Shown: positions 25,183 through 34,610, numbered from the stretch's first letter. The stretch: 46,611 nucleotides of DNA from an uncultured bacterium (GCA_900551245.1 URVC01000036.1:1-46611), one strand, 5' to 3'. Numbers and translations: made by a program. Notes: generated from the sequence alone by a model not told the origin.

Positions 25183-25224
25183 GAAAATCCACCGAGCCAT
25201 GCGCCGGGTGGATTTTCTTCTTTT
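25183..25224 (+). terminator. Rho-independent terminator of metK-pfkB-ahcY
   Basis: GAAAATCCACC (25183-25193) pairs perfectly with GGTGGATTTTC (25207-25217), followed by TTCTTTT. Confidence 0.8.
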
Positions 25225-25269
25225 CCTGTCCTGTCCTCCACCGTTTCCTGCCGGATTTCCGCTGTTTTT

Positions 25270-25298
25270 TTGACATTTTCTCCGGATGGAGCTATATT
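25270..25298 (+). promoter_or_regulatory. Promoter of the prepilin-like gene at 25351
   Basis: TTGACA (25270-25275), 17 bp, TATATT (25293-25298). Near consensus, with a leader of about 45 nt. Confidence 0.7.
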
Positions 25299-25350
25299 GA
25301 TTGTTTAACAACAAACCGTTCAGAATCAATCAACGGCAAATACCATACAA

Positions 25351-26094
25351 ATGAACCGGAGACTTTTCTCTTTAGTCGAACTCTTGATCGTCATCGCGAT
25401 CATCGCCATTCTGGCCGGACTGTTGCTGCCGGCGTTGAACCGGGCACGGGAAAAGGCGCACGCCATCGCCTGCACCGGCAATCTCAAACAGCTTGGTCAG
25501 GCGGGAAATCTCTACACCGGCGATTACGACGGCTACATCGTTCCGGGGGCGACGGCGCCGACGAATCCGCTGAACATGGGCGAAGCCGATGCCACCTGGC
25601 TGGCGGCGTTGCGGAAGTATCTCGGCTGTGCGCTCCCCGCCGTCGGGTACGGGCAGAAGCTGTTTGAGCAGGCGTCGGACTTGAAGGTCGGCGTCTGCCC
25701 CTCCTCGCCGGAGCGGTTCGGTTACGGCCACAACTCCTGGGGGCTCGGTCTGCTGGCCGATCCGGCCCAGCCCGCCGGCTCCAGCCAGAACCGGGCGGTG
25801 AAACTCTCCGCCGTGTCGAAGAGTTCGACGATCCTGTTTCTGGGGGACAACTTCCGGGCGAAATATTCGGAGGCATTCAACCGGAAGTTCAGCAACTGGG
25901 CGGCCTGGCTTGCGCCCGGCTCGCACGGATACGAGAACGACTGGAGCAGTCTTTTCTTCGTCCACACCAATGCGGCGAACGTGCTCTATCTGGATGCGCA
26001 CGTCGGTATCATTCCGCTGCTCCGCCGGGATGAATTCTACTCTGCCGACGCCGACAAACTCTTCTGGCTGCCCTCCGTCGTCACGTTTGAATAA
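25351..26094 (+). CDS. Prepilin-type N-terminal domain protein with C-terminal H-x9-D motif
   Basis: This 247-residue protein has a type IV pilin/pseudopilin N-terminus: a 5-residue leader, then FSLVELLIVIAIIAILAGLL with Glu at mature position 5. Its globular domain ends in HTNAANVLYLDAHVG, the H-x9-D-x-H form common in the very large DUF1559-like pseudopilin families of Planctomycetes and Lentisphaerota. The residue before the cleavage point is Leu, not the usual Gly. The function of these proteins is not established; they may be type II secretion-related or surface structural proteins. It has its own strong promoter and stands alone, convergent with the glycosidase at 26119. Confidence 0.8.
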   Translation: MNRRLFSLVELLIVIAIIAILAGLLLPALNRAREKAHAIACTGNLKQLGQAGNLYTGDYDGYIVPGATAPTNPLNMGEADATWLAALRKYLGCALPAVGYGQKLFEQASDLKVGVCPSSPERFGYGHNSWGLGLLADPAQPAGSSQNRAVKLSAVSKSSTILFLGDNFRAKYSEAFNRKFSNWAAWLAPGSHGYENDWSSLFFVHTNAANVLYLDAHVGIIPLLRRDEFYSADADKLFWLPSVVTFE

Positions 26095-26118
26095 GGGCCC
26101 GGCGGCACACCCCGGCTC

Positions 26119-29001
26119 TCACTCAAACCAGAGCTGGATATTTCGAATGGCGAACAGAAGATCGTTTCCGCGCGTCCCCATGCCGATGCGGAGGATGTCA
26201 TACGGTCTCTCTTCCTCCGTTCCCCGGAGAGGAATCCAGTAATGTTTCCACTCTCTGCCTGGCGAGGAGATGGGAAAGGATTTGTATTCCTTATCCCCAC
26301 TGTAGGTCAGCATCAGGAGCGGGAAGAGGGGAATTCCCGTCTCGCCCCGGTCGTCATAGCAAAAGTCGAAGGAGACTGCGACCAGATTCCGCTTCTTTTC
26401 CTCCGGCTTGAAGCGGAATTCGGGGAAGGACCAGTTGTTGTCGGCAGGATTGGCTTTGTTCCGGAAATCGGTGCGAACCTCGACGGCATTTTCTTCCGCA
26501 TGGAACCGGAAGGTCTGTTTCCCGCTGGAGTTCTGATGCCAGCGGGCGGGATTCATGAAATCGCGGGGCTCCGGTTTCAGGCGGGCAAGATCGATCAACG
26601 GCACAACGGCAGCCGAAAGCGGATCATCCGCATCCCCCAGCCGCACGAAATTGTGATATTGCCCGAGCGCGGAGATGCCGACGGTAAGCGTGGTCTCGCT
26701 GCGGGGCGGCAACTCGAGCGATTCGGGCGGCGCCAGGGTGACAACCGCTCCGGCAGGAACCGTCAGACGCGGACGGGTCGTCATCTTCCGGTCGGAAAGG
26801 TTGGTGACGATGAAATGAAGTTTTCCATCTTCCGGCAGCTCATAGCCCGCAGCGGTGTAACGGTTGCCGCTCCGGCGGAAATCGTAGCGGTAAATGAGCG
26901 GCGTGTACCGGCGTTTCACCGGGCGGTAACGTTTCGCCGCCTGGAGCATCCGTTTCGGTTCGGTATCGGTGTTGAGCTTCGCGGCGTCGAGTTTCTCAGC
27001 GGGGAACACCCAGTAGGCCATGCCGCCGCGGAAAGTGAGCTGATCCTTCCCGGATTTCAATTCCGTGCCGTCAACCGCGTACCCCTGCCCTGCCGGAAAG
27101 CCGTTCAAGGAGACTGTACGCTCGCCGATTCCATCCTTCCCCGCATAGAAGACGGCGACAGCACGCCTGCCGTCGGAGAAGACGCGGATGGGCTGCAGAC
27201 CCGGCGGATTGTCTTTCCAGTCACCGCGATACTCCTGCCCGGCGAGCAGATTTGCGGCAAAAGAGTAGGCATGCATGGAACGCAGAGGCGTCCCGTAATA
27301 GTCGAGCATGCCGAAGTTGCTGTTGTTCTCCTGAAAGAACTGCATGACAAAGGGGTAGTAGCGGGCGACACCGCACGCTTTCGCCTCGACGGCCTTCATG
27401 GTGATCCAGAGTGCGCTGATCATATCCTCCTCCACCTGCGGATGAAGGTTGTCAAGAGTTCCGCCGTAAACCTGTTTGACCACACCAGAGATGCCGCGAT
27501 GCCACGGTTTTCCGGACTCCGTGATCCAGATCGGCATGTTTTCTTTGGGATGGCCCTTCATATCGTGTCGATACTCCTGCACATAGGAGAGCATTCGTTC
27601 CGGTTCGGCATAGGTGTGAATGCAGAAGACGTCGATGAAATCGAGCATACCTCCGGCGATGCTCTCCCGTTCGATCAGCGTGGAGCCCTGACAGAAAGCG
27701 GCGCCGACCAGAGCGATTTCCCGCCCGCGAGCGGCCCACGCCGCAGCTTTCAACGGCGGCAGATTGGCTTCGGCGGGGAAGGTCGAACAATCGTATTCGT
27801 TGAGAATCTGGAACCCCTCCACTCCGGCCTTGCGACTTTCGAGCATGCGTTCCATGGCCCGGTCAAGACCGATCAGTTTTCCGGGCAGGATATTTCGTCC
27901 CGCCTGATTGGCGACAGGCTCCAGCCATGCGGGGAAATCAGTGAACGCGAAAATTGAGCGGATTCCTTTCGTTCCGGCAATACGGTACAATGGATCGTTC
28001 CGGCGGACATACTCTCCACTGCGGGGATGCAATCCGGCAAAATCACTCCATTCGCGGTTATGGGAAATCCCGTTTCGCACCAGCAGATCAAGACAGTTCT
28101 CCTGAATCTTCCGGGTCCGCCCTTCCAGCAAACCTTCCATGGCGAAAAAGGGGTCCACGTTGCCGGAATGCGGAGGCAGAATCGAAATGCCGAACAGTTG
28201 CCCGAGAGCGGGGAAACGCAACTCATAGAATCCGGTCGGCAATGAAAATTCAACCGACAAAACACGATTCCGCACCTCCGCGCGGCCGGAACGGCCGGTT
28301 TCTCCGCCATCCATTCCGGTCAACACCCAGTCGTGCACACTGCCGTCGGGAAGCAGCGAAGTCTTGAACTCATACCTTCTGCGTTCGCCGGGAGCGGCGA
28401 CAAAAGCGGACGGCGCGCCCTGCGGAAGGAGCTTGTGACGGACCTCCTTCTGCAACGGCTTTTCCGTGGAACGGAAATCGAAGCTCTTCCCCTCGCCGGT
28501 TACCAGTGCAAGGTTGCGTATCAGAATCCGCATCCGTTCCGCCCGGCTGTTCACGAGAATCTGAATGGTGCGAACCTGTACCATCTCTGCCGGAAGACGA
28601 TTGAATTTCACCTCGACAGAACTCCATTTACCGGGCGAAGGCATTGCAAACGGCAGGGTTCCGCCGGAACCATCCGGGCGTTTCGGCAGGACCACCGCTC
28701 CCGTTGCAGCAACAGGCGCCCCCTCCGGCAGATACTGCATTTCAAACCGGATCGCAACAGCCTCCCGCAGCGCCTCGGGATCCTTCACCCGATAGAGCGG
28801 CCAGATCAGACAGGCGTCTTTCTTCTCGCCCCGTTCTGCGGCAAAAGAGATCGCCTCCGCCTCGTTGTCCCAGCGCACGACCACGGGAGAATCCCCCATC
28901 GGGCTCCAGCCATCCGCCTGATTCAAAGGCACATTCTGCCCCGACACCAGTCCGGACATCCCGGCGGCAAACAGAACGAAACGCCACAATGGACTGCTCA
29001 T
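26119..29001 (-). CDS. Large secreted clan GH-A glycoside hydrolase-like protein
   Basis: The 960-residue protein has an N-terminal signal peptide (PLWRFVLFAAGMSGLVSGQ). A beta-rich, carbohydrate-binding-like region follows (about 25-280), then a TIM barrel (about 285-600) and a C-terminal beta-rich part. The barrel shows FQILNEYD with the acid/base Glu402, DFIDVFCIHTYAEPE, and MPIWITESGKPW with the nucleophile Glu495. This Asn-Glu then Glu arrangement places it in clan GH-A, nearest by eye to GH39/GH5-type enzymes, but I cannot name family or substrate. The start at 29001 is preceded by GGGGGAG. It is the third gene of the regulator-prepilin-glycosidase operon, 15 nt after the prepilin gene. 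Confidence 0.7.
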   Translation of the reverse strand: MSSPLWRFVLFAAGMSGLVSGQNVPLNQADGWSPMGDSPVVVRWDNEAEAISFAAERGEKKDACLIWPLYRVKDPEALREAVAIRFEMQYLPEGAPVAATGAVVLPKRPDGSGGTLPFAMPSPGKWSSVEVKFNRLPAEMVQVRTIQILVNSRAERMRILIRNLALVTGEGKSFDFRSTEKPLQKEVRHKLLPQGAPSAFVAAPGERRRYEFKTSLLPDGSVHDWVLTGMDGGETGRSGRAEVRNRVLSVEFSLPTGFYELRFPALGQLFGISILPPHSGNVDPFFAMEGLLEGRTRKIQENCLDLLVRNGISHNREWSDFAGLHPRSGEYVRRNDPLYRIAGTKGIRSIFAFTDFPAWLEPVANQAGRNILPGKLIGLDRAMERMLESRKAGVEGFQILNEYDCSTFPAEANLPPLKAAAWAARGREIALVGAAFCQGSTLIERESIAGGMLDFIDVFCIHTYAEPERMLSYVQEYRHDMKGHPKENMPIWITESGKPWHRGISGVVKQVYGGTLDNLHPQVEEDMISALWITMKAVEAKACGVARYYPFVMQFFQENNSNFGMLDYYGTPLRSMHAYSFAANLLAGQEYRGDWKDNPPGLQPIRVFSDGRRAVAVFYAGKDGIGERTVSLNGFPAGQGYAVDGTELKSGKDQLTFRGGMAYWVFPAEKLDAAKLNTDTEPKRMLQAAKRYRPVKRRYTPLIYRYDFRRSGNRYTAAGYELPEDGKLHFIVTNLSDRKMTTRPRLTVPAGAVVTLAPPESLELPPRSETTLTVGISALGQYHNFVRLGDADDPLSAAVVPLIDLARLKPEPRDFMNPARWHQNSSGKQTFRFHAEENAVEVRTDFRNKANPADNNWSFPEFRFKPEEKKRNLVAVSFDFCYDDRGETGIPLFPLLMLTYSGDKEYKSFPISSPGREWKHYWIPLRGTEEERPYDILRIGMGTRGNDLLFAIRNIQLWFE

Positions 29002-29016
29002 TTTCTCCCCCAGTCT

Positions 29017-29862
29017 TCAATATTCCCGGCGGATGCCGTTGACGACGAAACGGGTGAACCCCTTTTCCCGCAAATCAAGCTCCCCCGGATGATCCACATG
29101 GCCGTCGGCGTAGGCCATCGCGCCACGGTTGCCATGATGAATGCTCGCCGTGTAAAACGAATTATCGAGAGGACTGTACGTCCAGACGGCGGTTCCCACG
29201 TCGTCACCGGTGGCTTTTATCGCATCCCGCCAGGTGTCGGTAAACAGATGCAGCCGGCTGGCGTTTCGCATGGCCTTGGTGGTATAAATGATCGTGTAGT
29301 CCGCGCCGGATATGCACGGGGAATAAAAATTCCCGAACGTTTTATATCGCGCATTCTCCGACCCGTCCTCCATGTACGTGGTATTCTGCAAGTGGTTGAA
29401 AATGCCGTAGGTGTAATCGCCGTTAAAACTGCTGCGCCGCTTCTTCTGCCCCGGACAATTCATTACGGAATCAGGCAGGAATTTCGCCAGAGAAAAAAGA
29501 TATCCCCAGCCCTTGGCTGACTGGTCCTGATATTTGTAGCCGTTCTTCCAGCCGAAGATGAATCCATCATAATCGTTCGCATAGAAGAGATGCGCGGAAA
29601 TCACCTGCTTGAGCTGGGATGCGCAATTGCTTCGTCTCGCCGTATCCCGCGCTTTTCCAAGCGCAGGAAGGAGCATCGCCGCCAGAATGGCGATGATCGC
29701 AATTACGACCAGGAGTTCTATCAGAGTAAATAAAGAGCGACCGGTGCCTCTCCTCCGGCAGCCGCTCTTTTGCTCTCCTGCGGCATTGCGACGGGAAATG
29801 GTTCCGTCTTCCGGCCCTGTGACGCGGACCGGGCAGACCGATGCGTTGCTGTCTTTCTGCAT
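29017..29862 (-). CDS. Prepilin-type N-terminal domain protein with long leader and H-x9-DG motif
   Basis: This 281-residue protein has the pilin helix FTLIELLVVIAIIAILAAML starting at residue 45 and the C-terminal HGNRGAMAYADGHVD (H-x9-DG). The leader of 44 residues is much longer than the usual 5-10, but the start at 29862 is supported by AAGGAG at good spacing and no better internal start exists. The residue before the cleavage point is Leu rather than Gly. Middle segments with Cys (NCASQLKQ, NCPGQKK, SPCISG) could form disulfides. It lies 23 nt after the regulator and 15 nt before the glycosidase, suggesting that the three act together in using one glycan. Confidence 0.8.
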   Translation of the reverse strand: MQKDSNASVCPVRVTGPEDGTISRRNAAGEQKSGCRRRGTGRSLFTLIELLVVIAIIAILAAMLLPALGKARDTARRSNCASQLKQVISAHLFYANDYDGFIFGWKNGYKYQDQSAKGWGYLFSLAKFLPDSVMNCPGQKKRRSSFNGDYTYGIFNHLQNTTYMEDGSENARYKTFGNFYSPCISGADYTIIYTTKAMRNASRLHLFTDTWRDAIKATGDDVGTAVWTYSPLDNSFYTASIHHGNRGAMAYADGHVDHPGELDLREKGFTRFVVNGIRREY

Positions 29863-29885
29863 GATCTTCTCCTTGTCAACCCATA

Positions 29886-30950
29886 TTATATCCAGGCGGG
29901 AGTGCCCATTGTTACATATTCCGGCGGAATAAATTCCACACCTTTGGCTTCACGTCGCGGCTGCCTCAATCGATCGATGCTGTGAAGCAACAGGGATTTC
30001 GCATTGAAGCCGATGTAATCCAGCCCCTCGGGCAACTCTCTCGCCAACGGGATGTTGCAATGGCTGACGATCTGTACTTCACGCCCCGGCACAATGCCGC
30101 ACTCCCGCAATCCGGCGAGGACTGGCGGCAGCAGGTTCTCATTGAGAACGATCAGACCGTCCGGGCGCTCCGGCTGTGCCGGCGTACAGAGCAGCCGGAT
30201 CAGTCGGGAGGCCTCCCATACCCCCTCCGGAAGGTGATGGATGCCATGCACCCACTCCGGACGACAGATCGCACCGCTGTCACGAACGCGCTGCTCCACC
30301 TCGGCGACAACCGTCTCCCGGGTTCGAGCAGCCATCAGAACCGCCACCCGCGAAACACCCCGCAGAAGAAGACGTTCCACCGCCATCTGCGCCAGCATCC
30401 GGTAATCGTGCTTCATGACGGTAGCGGGAATTACCTCCTCCCAGGCCGGGGAATGGAGCACCACCCGAAACGGCTTGAGCCGCAGAAGCATCTGCGGTTC
30501 CACCGAACAGGAGAAGATCACTCCGGCAATCAACCCCAGTTCCAGATCCTCTCTCAATCTGCGGAACTCCGGCAGATCGGGGTCACAGTGCAGATCGATA
30601 TGATAGAGCGAAAAAGAGTATTCCGGCCGTTCCTGAGAGATATCTTTCATCGCCTGTTCCAGAGCGCTCCACTGGGTATCGCCGTTGACCTCCATCTCAT
30701 GATGGTTGGGCGGCAGCACCACGCCGAAGCGGAAGAGGTTCGGCGGATTGTCGGTCACAAACATTCCCTTCGAACCGCGCGAATTGATAAATCCCTCCTG
30801 CGCAAGCTGGTTCACCACCCGCTGCACCGTCACATTGCTCGCCTGATAACTGGCAAGCAACTCATGTCGCCGCGGCAACGCATTCCCCGGAGGAAACTCC
30901 CCCGAAACAATCCGCCGTCTCAGATCAAGAATAATCTCTTCGTTCCGCAT
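29886..30950 (-). CDS. GntR-type regulator with LacI-like sugar-sensor domain
   Basis: The 354-residue protein combines a winged-helix GntR DNA-binding domain (about 1-70; ALPRRHELLASYQASNVTVQ, GFINSRGSKGMFV) with a periplasmic-binding-protein/LacI-like effector domain (from FRFGVVLPPNHHE). This is the AraR/GntR-LacI design, in which a sugar releases the repressor. It is the first gene of an operon with a prepilin-like protein and a secreted glycosidase, and its promoter overlaps an AT-rich inverted repeat, so autoregulation is likely. The ribosome site before 30950 is weak (GAGATG). Confidence 0.82.
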   Translation of the reverse strand: MRNEEIILDLRRRIVSGEFPPGNALPRRHELLASYQASNVTVQRVVNQLAQEGFINSRGSKGMFVTDNPPNLFRFGVVLPPNHHEMEVNGDTQWSALEQAMKDISQERPEYSFSLYHIDLHCDPDLPEFRRLREDLELGLIAGVIFSCSVEPQMLLRLKPFRVVLHSPAWEEVIPATVMKHDYRMLAQMAVERLLLRGVSRVAVLMAARTRETVVAEVEQRVRDSGAICRPEWVHGIHHLPEGVWEASRLIRLLCTPAQPERPDGLIVLNENLLPPVLAGLRECGIVPGREVQIVSHCNIPLARELPEGLDYIGFNAKSLLLHSIDRLRQPRREAKGVEFIPPEYVTMGTPAWI

Positions 30951-30965
30951 TTTTTCATCTCAAGC

Positions 30966-31011
30966 ATAGAATTTTCTACTATATTATATGCCAAATGCAG
31001 AAAAATGTCAA
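30966..31011 (-). promoter_or_regulatory. Consensus promoter and candidate operator of the regulator-prepilin-glycosidase operon
   Basis: On the minus strand TTGACA (31011-31006), 17 bp, TATAAT (30988-30983): exact consensus in both boxes. Just downstream, TAGAA (30967-30971) and TTCTA (30974-30978) form an inverted repeat that also sits within GCATA...TATGC ends, a likely operator. Confidence 0.72.
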
Positions 31012-31041
31012 GGGCAAAACCAGGGAATTTGAATTTTTTTC

Positions 31042-31076
31042 AAAAAAAAACTTCCGGCGGCACGGGCCGACGGAAG
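31042..31076 (-). terminator. Rho-independent terminator of the rhamnosidase-rhaA operon
   Basis: On the minus strand CTTCCG...CGGAAG (31076-31071 with 31056-31051), with an inner CGGC/GCCG pair, is followed by nine T. It lies about 20 nt beyond the rhaA stop. Confidence 0.85.
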
Positions 31077-31094
31077 CAGGCGGAATTTCGGCGG

Positions 31095-32351
31095 TCAGCC
31101 GCGAAGGAACTGGACACGTTTCTCGTAATCGGCGATCCGGTCGAGCACAACACCGGTTGACGGAATTCCCCACTCTTCGAGGCAGTGCGCCCAGACCGCA
31201 CCCCACGGCAGGCTCTTCGCCTCCTCCTGAAGCGCCAGCCGGGCGGTGAGGTCGCGCCGGGATTCCGCGGCGCAGATCTCCGCCGTCGGCTCCAGAAAGC
31301 CGCGCAGCAGCGCCTTGCGCATGTTGTGCGCCCCGATCACCCACGCTCCGACCCGGTTGATGGTGGCGTCGAAGTAATCCAGCCCGATCTCAATCCGGTC
31401 GGTGCCGCAGGCGGCGATCTCGCGGCCGAGCGAAAGGAGGTCGTCGTTCAGCACGATCACATGGTCACTGTCCCAGCGGACGCCGCGGCTGACGTGCAGC
31501 AGAATCCGCCCCTGCTGCACCAGAATCGCCGAGAGTTTGTCGGCGATCGACTCGGTCGGGTGAAAGTGGCCCATATCCAGGCAGATCGCCTTGTTGTGCC
31601 GCGCCGCGTAGGTGAGGTAGAAGTCGTGCGAACCGACGGTGCAACTCTCGGTGCCGATGCCGAAAAGCTTCGACTCCACCGCGTCGAGCACCAGCGCTTC
31701 ATCGACCGGATCGGCGAAGATCGCATCGAGACTCTCCATCAGGCGACGGCGCGGAGCGAGCCGGTCCGCCGGGGTGTCCTTGAAGCCGTCCGGAGCCCAG
31801 AAGTTGCAGACCGAACGCACGCCGGTCGCCCGGGCGAACGCCTCGCCGATCCTGCGGCACGCCTGTCCGTGCCGGATCCAGAAGGCGCGGATCTCCGGAT
31901 CCGGGTGGGAGAGCGACAGCCCCATATCCAGCTTCGGGTGCGAATAGAACGCCGGCGCAATGTCCAGCCCGATCTTCCGCTCAACCGCCCAGTCGCGCCA
32001 GCCGGAGAAATTCTCCACCGTGAAGGAGTCCCGGTCGCACCCCGGCGTCACACAGTCCACCTCGTGCCCCTGCAGCACCACCTTGAACGGGCCGGGAATC
32101 ATCGTGAACGCCTCATCCAGATCCTGCCGCAACTCCTCCGCCGTCCGGGCCCGCCCCGGATAGTTTCCGGTCACCTGACAGCCGCCGGTCAGCGCGTGAC
32201 CGGTGTTTTCAAATCCGGTGACATCGTCGCCCTGCCAGGCGTGAATTCCGATCACGCAGGCGTTCATCCGGCGCACCGCCTCTTCCACATCGACGCCGTG
32301 TTCGGCGTAAATCGCGCAGGCATCCTCATACATCCGTTCGGTTCTGTTCAT
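31095..32351 (-). CDS. rhaA: L-rhamnose isomerase
   Basis: RhaA converts L-rhamnose to L-rhamnulose, the first cytoplasmic step of rhamnose use. The 418-residue protein is the expected length. It shows HAWQGDDVTGFE near the N-terminus, GLSLSHPDPEIRAFWI, and CLDMGHFHPTESIADKL with metal-binding Asp/His. HVSRGVRWDSDHVIVLND and IGLDYFDATINRVGAWVIG are also present; all are strongly conserved in RhaA. The start at 32351 follows AAAGGAGAGG; a longer frame would overlap the rhamnosidase. It overlaps the rhamnosidase stop by 4 bp. Rhamnulokinase and aldolase genes are not in the window. Confidence 0.95.
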   Translation of the reverse strand: MNRTERMYEDACAIYAEHGVDVEEAVRRMNACVIGIHAWQGDDVTGFENTGHALTGGCQVTGNYPGRARTAEELRQDLDEAFTMIPGPFKVVLQGHEVDCVTPGCDRDSFTVENFSGWRDWAVERKIGLDIAPAFYSHPKLDMGLSLSHPDPEIRAFWIRHGQACRRIGEAFARATGVRSVCNFWAPDGFKDTPADRLAPRRRLMESLDAIFADPVDEALVLDAVESKLFGIGTESCTVGSHDFYLTYAARHNKAICLDMGHFHPTESIADKLSAILVQQGRILLHVSRGVRWDSDHVIVLNDDLLSLGREIAACGTDRIEIGLDYFDATINRVGAWVIGAHNMRKALLRGFLEPTAEICAAESRRDLTARLALQEEAKSLPWGAVWAHCLEEWGIPSTGVVLDRIADYEKRVQFLRG

Positions 32352-34552
32352 CGAGCCTCTCCTTTCCATACGGTTTGAATTGCATTGGTAAAGCTGATCC
32401 CGTTCTCTCCGGGCAGTTGCAGAATACCGGGAACGCCGTCGGGAATCCGGGCGGAATAAACGACTCCCTCCCGCGTGCGCTCCCACTCGATCGAAATGCG
32501 TCCGTAGACGCTGTCGTACCAGGCGGACATCGAGTTCAGCGAGGAAATGGCGCATGGCTTCAACACCACTTCGCGGAATCCGGGGCGGTTCCAATCCGGC
32601 TCCAGCCCGGCGGCATACTGCATCATCCAGGCGGAGAGATCGCCGTACATGATGTGGCAGTGCGAGAAATTGCCCGCGAAATCCTCCAGCAGCGTGGTCT
32701 CACCGTTCCGCACCCAACGGCACCAGCCGGGGAACTGATCCTGCGTAAAGATCCGGAAGGCCGACTCGGCATATCCGTGTTCGGCCAGCACCCGCGGGAC
32801 AAATTTCGCACCGACGATCCCGAAGTCGGCGATGTAATGCGCCTCCTCCATCTTCCGGTTCAGCAGAGCGGCGGTTTTCTCCGCCTCCTCGCCCGAACAG
32901 AGCCCCATCCCGACGGCGACGGCCAGCGCCGTCTTTTCGTCGTTCGCATAGGAGCCGTTCCTGTTGGAGAAGGCGCGGCGGAACGCCTCCGCCACGCCGG
33001 CGGCACGCTCCCGGTAACGGGCGGCATCCTCGCGGAATCCGAAGAGCTCCGCCGCATCGGCGAGGATGCAGAGGTCATAATAGTACCAGCCGGTGGTCAC
33101 CAGCTCCGGCGCCACCGCGCGGGAGGGATCGTAGTGGCACCAGTCGCCCAGCCCGAACTTCAGGATTCCCCCCTTCGCCATGCTTGCGGAAAATTCGACG
33201 TTGCGCTTGAAGGCGTCGTAGTTCTCGCGCATGAGCGAACTGTCGCCGCGGTAGAGGTAGACGCGGCGCGGAATCCCCATGAGAATGGTGTCGAACATCG
33301 TTCCGCTCCCCCAGTTGTACCCCCAGCCGGAGGTGGGGGCGATGCCGGGCAGCTGCCCGTTCGGGCGCTGGCAGTCACGCAGGGTACCGAGCCACTCGCG
33401 ATAGGATTCGGCCAGATCGAAGTGGAAGAGCCCGGTGTCGGAGGCGAGCTGGGTGTCGTTGGTCCAGCCGTTCTTCTCCCGGTGCGGACAGTCGGTCGGG
33501 ATCCCGACGAAGTTGTTGAGGAACGACCAGCGTGTGCAGTGTTCCAGCGCATTCATATCCGGATTAGAACAGGTGAATCCGCCGATTTCGCGCAGGTCGC
33601 TGTGGATCGCCTGCGCGGTGAGCGAGAGAATCTCCGCCTCGCCGGAAATTTCCACGACGGCATAGCGGAATCCGTGATAGGTGAAGCGGGAATGCCAGCT
33701 CTCCACCCCTTCCCCTTTCAAGGTGTAGCGTTCGGTCTGGAAGTCGCCGCTCTGGACGAAACGGGCGATGTCATCCCAATAAAGCGAACCGTCGGGGTTG
33801 AGCACGTCGCCGTACTGGATCTTCACCGTACTCCCGCGCGTCCCCCGGACGACCAGTTCGGCGCGTCCGGCGATGTTCTGCCCGGCGTCCCAGGTGCCGC
33901 ACTCGAGGCGGCGCATCGGGAAGAGTTCACAGACCCGGCAGGGCGGCGCGGTCTGTTCGAAGAGCAGGCCGCCGGGCCCGGGAACGATCGCCGCTCTGCG
34001 CCAGGCCGAATCGTCAAAGCCGGGGGCATCCCAGCCGGGGAACTCCAGCCGGGCGTCGTAATGCTCCCCGTTGCGAAGTCCGTCGTATGTGACCGGCCCC
34101 GAGGAGCTCACCCGCCAGCAGTCGTCGCTGGAGAGGATGGTTTCACCGTCGACGACCAGCTCCAGCAGCAGTTTGGGGTAGTCGCGCCAGGTCGCCTTGT
34201 CAAAGTGCCACGCCTCGGCAGTGTGGCAGTTGTAGAGACCGTTGCCGAGAACCACACCGACGGCGTTGCGGCCGGGTTTGAGCAAGGAGGAAACGTCGTA
34301 GACCAGATATCCTGCGTGCGCATCGTAGTTGGTCGGCGCGGGGGCAAGTTCGCAGTCCCCGACCTTCTTTCCGTTGAGCCGGAGCTCGTGATAACCGAGT
34401 CCGCAGAGATAGAGCCGGCACTCCTTACCGCCCCGGAAATCGAACTCCTGCCGGAAATACGGCGCCGGAAGCACCTCGCCCCGCCAGTCATGGAGCGTCT
34501 CGCCGGAGCCGATCCAGAATGCATTCCACTTTCTTGTATCGGAAAACGACAT
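32348..34552 (-). CDS. GH78-type alpha-L-rhamnosidase
   Basis: This 734-residue enzyme should release terminal alpha-L-rhamnose from plant or bacterial glycans. The N-terminal beta-sandwich has FRQEFDFRGGKECRLYLCG and a sugar-binding-type LRLNGKKVGDCELAP. The (alpha/alpha)6 barrel carries the family block IPTDCPHREKNGWTNDTQ (about residues 365-385), in which the acidic residues hold the catalytic water and general acid, and a WYYYDL segment. The C-terminus is a beta-sandwich (VYGRISIEWERTREGV). No signal peptide is visible, suggesting cytoplasmic action on imported oligosaccharides. Start at 34552 is set by a GGAAGGGGGG site. It is divergent from the AraC regulator by 58 bp and coupled to rhaA. 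Confidence 0.88.
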   Translation of the reverse strand: MSFSDTRKWNAFWIGSGETLHDWRGEVLPAPYFRQEFDFRGGKECRLYLCGLGYHELRLNGKKVGDCELAPAPTNYDAHAGYLVYDVSSLLKPGRNAVGVVLGNGLYNCHTAEAWHFDKATWRDYPKLLLELVVDGETILSSDDCWRVSSSGPVTYDGLRNGEHYDARLEFPGWDAPGFDDSAWRRAAIVPGPGGLLFEQTAPPCRVCELFPMRRLECGTWDAGQNIAGRAELVVRGTRGSTVKIQYGDVLNPDGSLYWDDIARFVQSGDFQTERYTLKGEGVESWHSRFTYHGFRYAVVEISGEAEILSLTAQAIHSDLREIGGFTCSNPDMNALEHCTRWSFLNNFVGIPTDCPHREKNGWTNDTQLASDTGLFHFDLAESYREWLGTLRDCQRPNGQLPGIAPTSGWGYNWGSGTMFDTILMGIPRRVYLYRGDSSLMRENYDAFKRNVEFSASMAKGGILKFGLGDWCHYDPSRAVAPELVTTGWYYYDLCILADAAELFGFREDAARYRERAAGVAEAFRRAFSNRNGSYANDEKTALAVAVGMGLCSGEEAEKTAALLNRKMEEAHYIADFGIVGAKFVPRVLAEHGYAESAFRIFTQDQFPGWCRWVRNGETTLLEDFAGNFSHCHIMYGDLSAWMMQYAAGLEPDWNRPGFREVVLKPCAISSLNSMSAWYDSVYGRISIEWERTREGVVYSARIPDGVPGILQLPGENGISFTNAIQTVWKGEAR

Positions 34553-34576
34553 ACATCCCCCCTTCCTCTTGTTTTT

Positions 34577-34594
34577 CTTGAGGAATATACTTGA
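34577..34594. promoter_or_regulatory. Direct CTTGA repeats in the rhamnosidase/AraC divergent gap
   Basis: CTTGA at 34577-34581 and 34590-34594 are spaced 13 bp start to start within the 58-bp gap between divergent genes; AraC proteins often bind direct repeats. A TATACT -10-like box (34586-34591) overlaps the second copy, but no good -35 is seen. Confidence 0.3.
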
Positions 34595-34610
34595 CAAAAA
34601 GGAAAAAAAT

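Noticed and set aside
32375..34594. 739-codon plus-strand open frame opposite the rhamnosidase
   Set aside because: Antisense to a clear GH78 gene; no recognisable domain.
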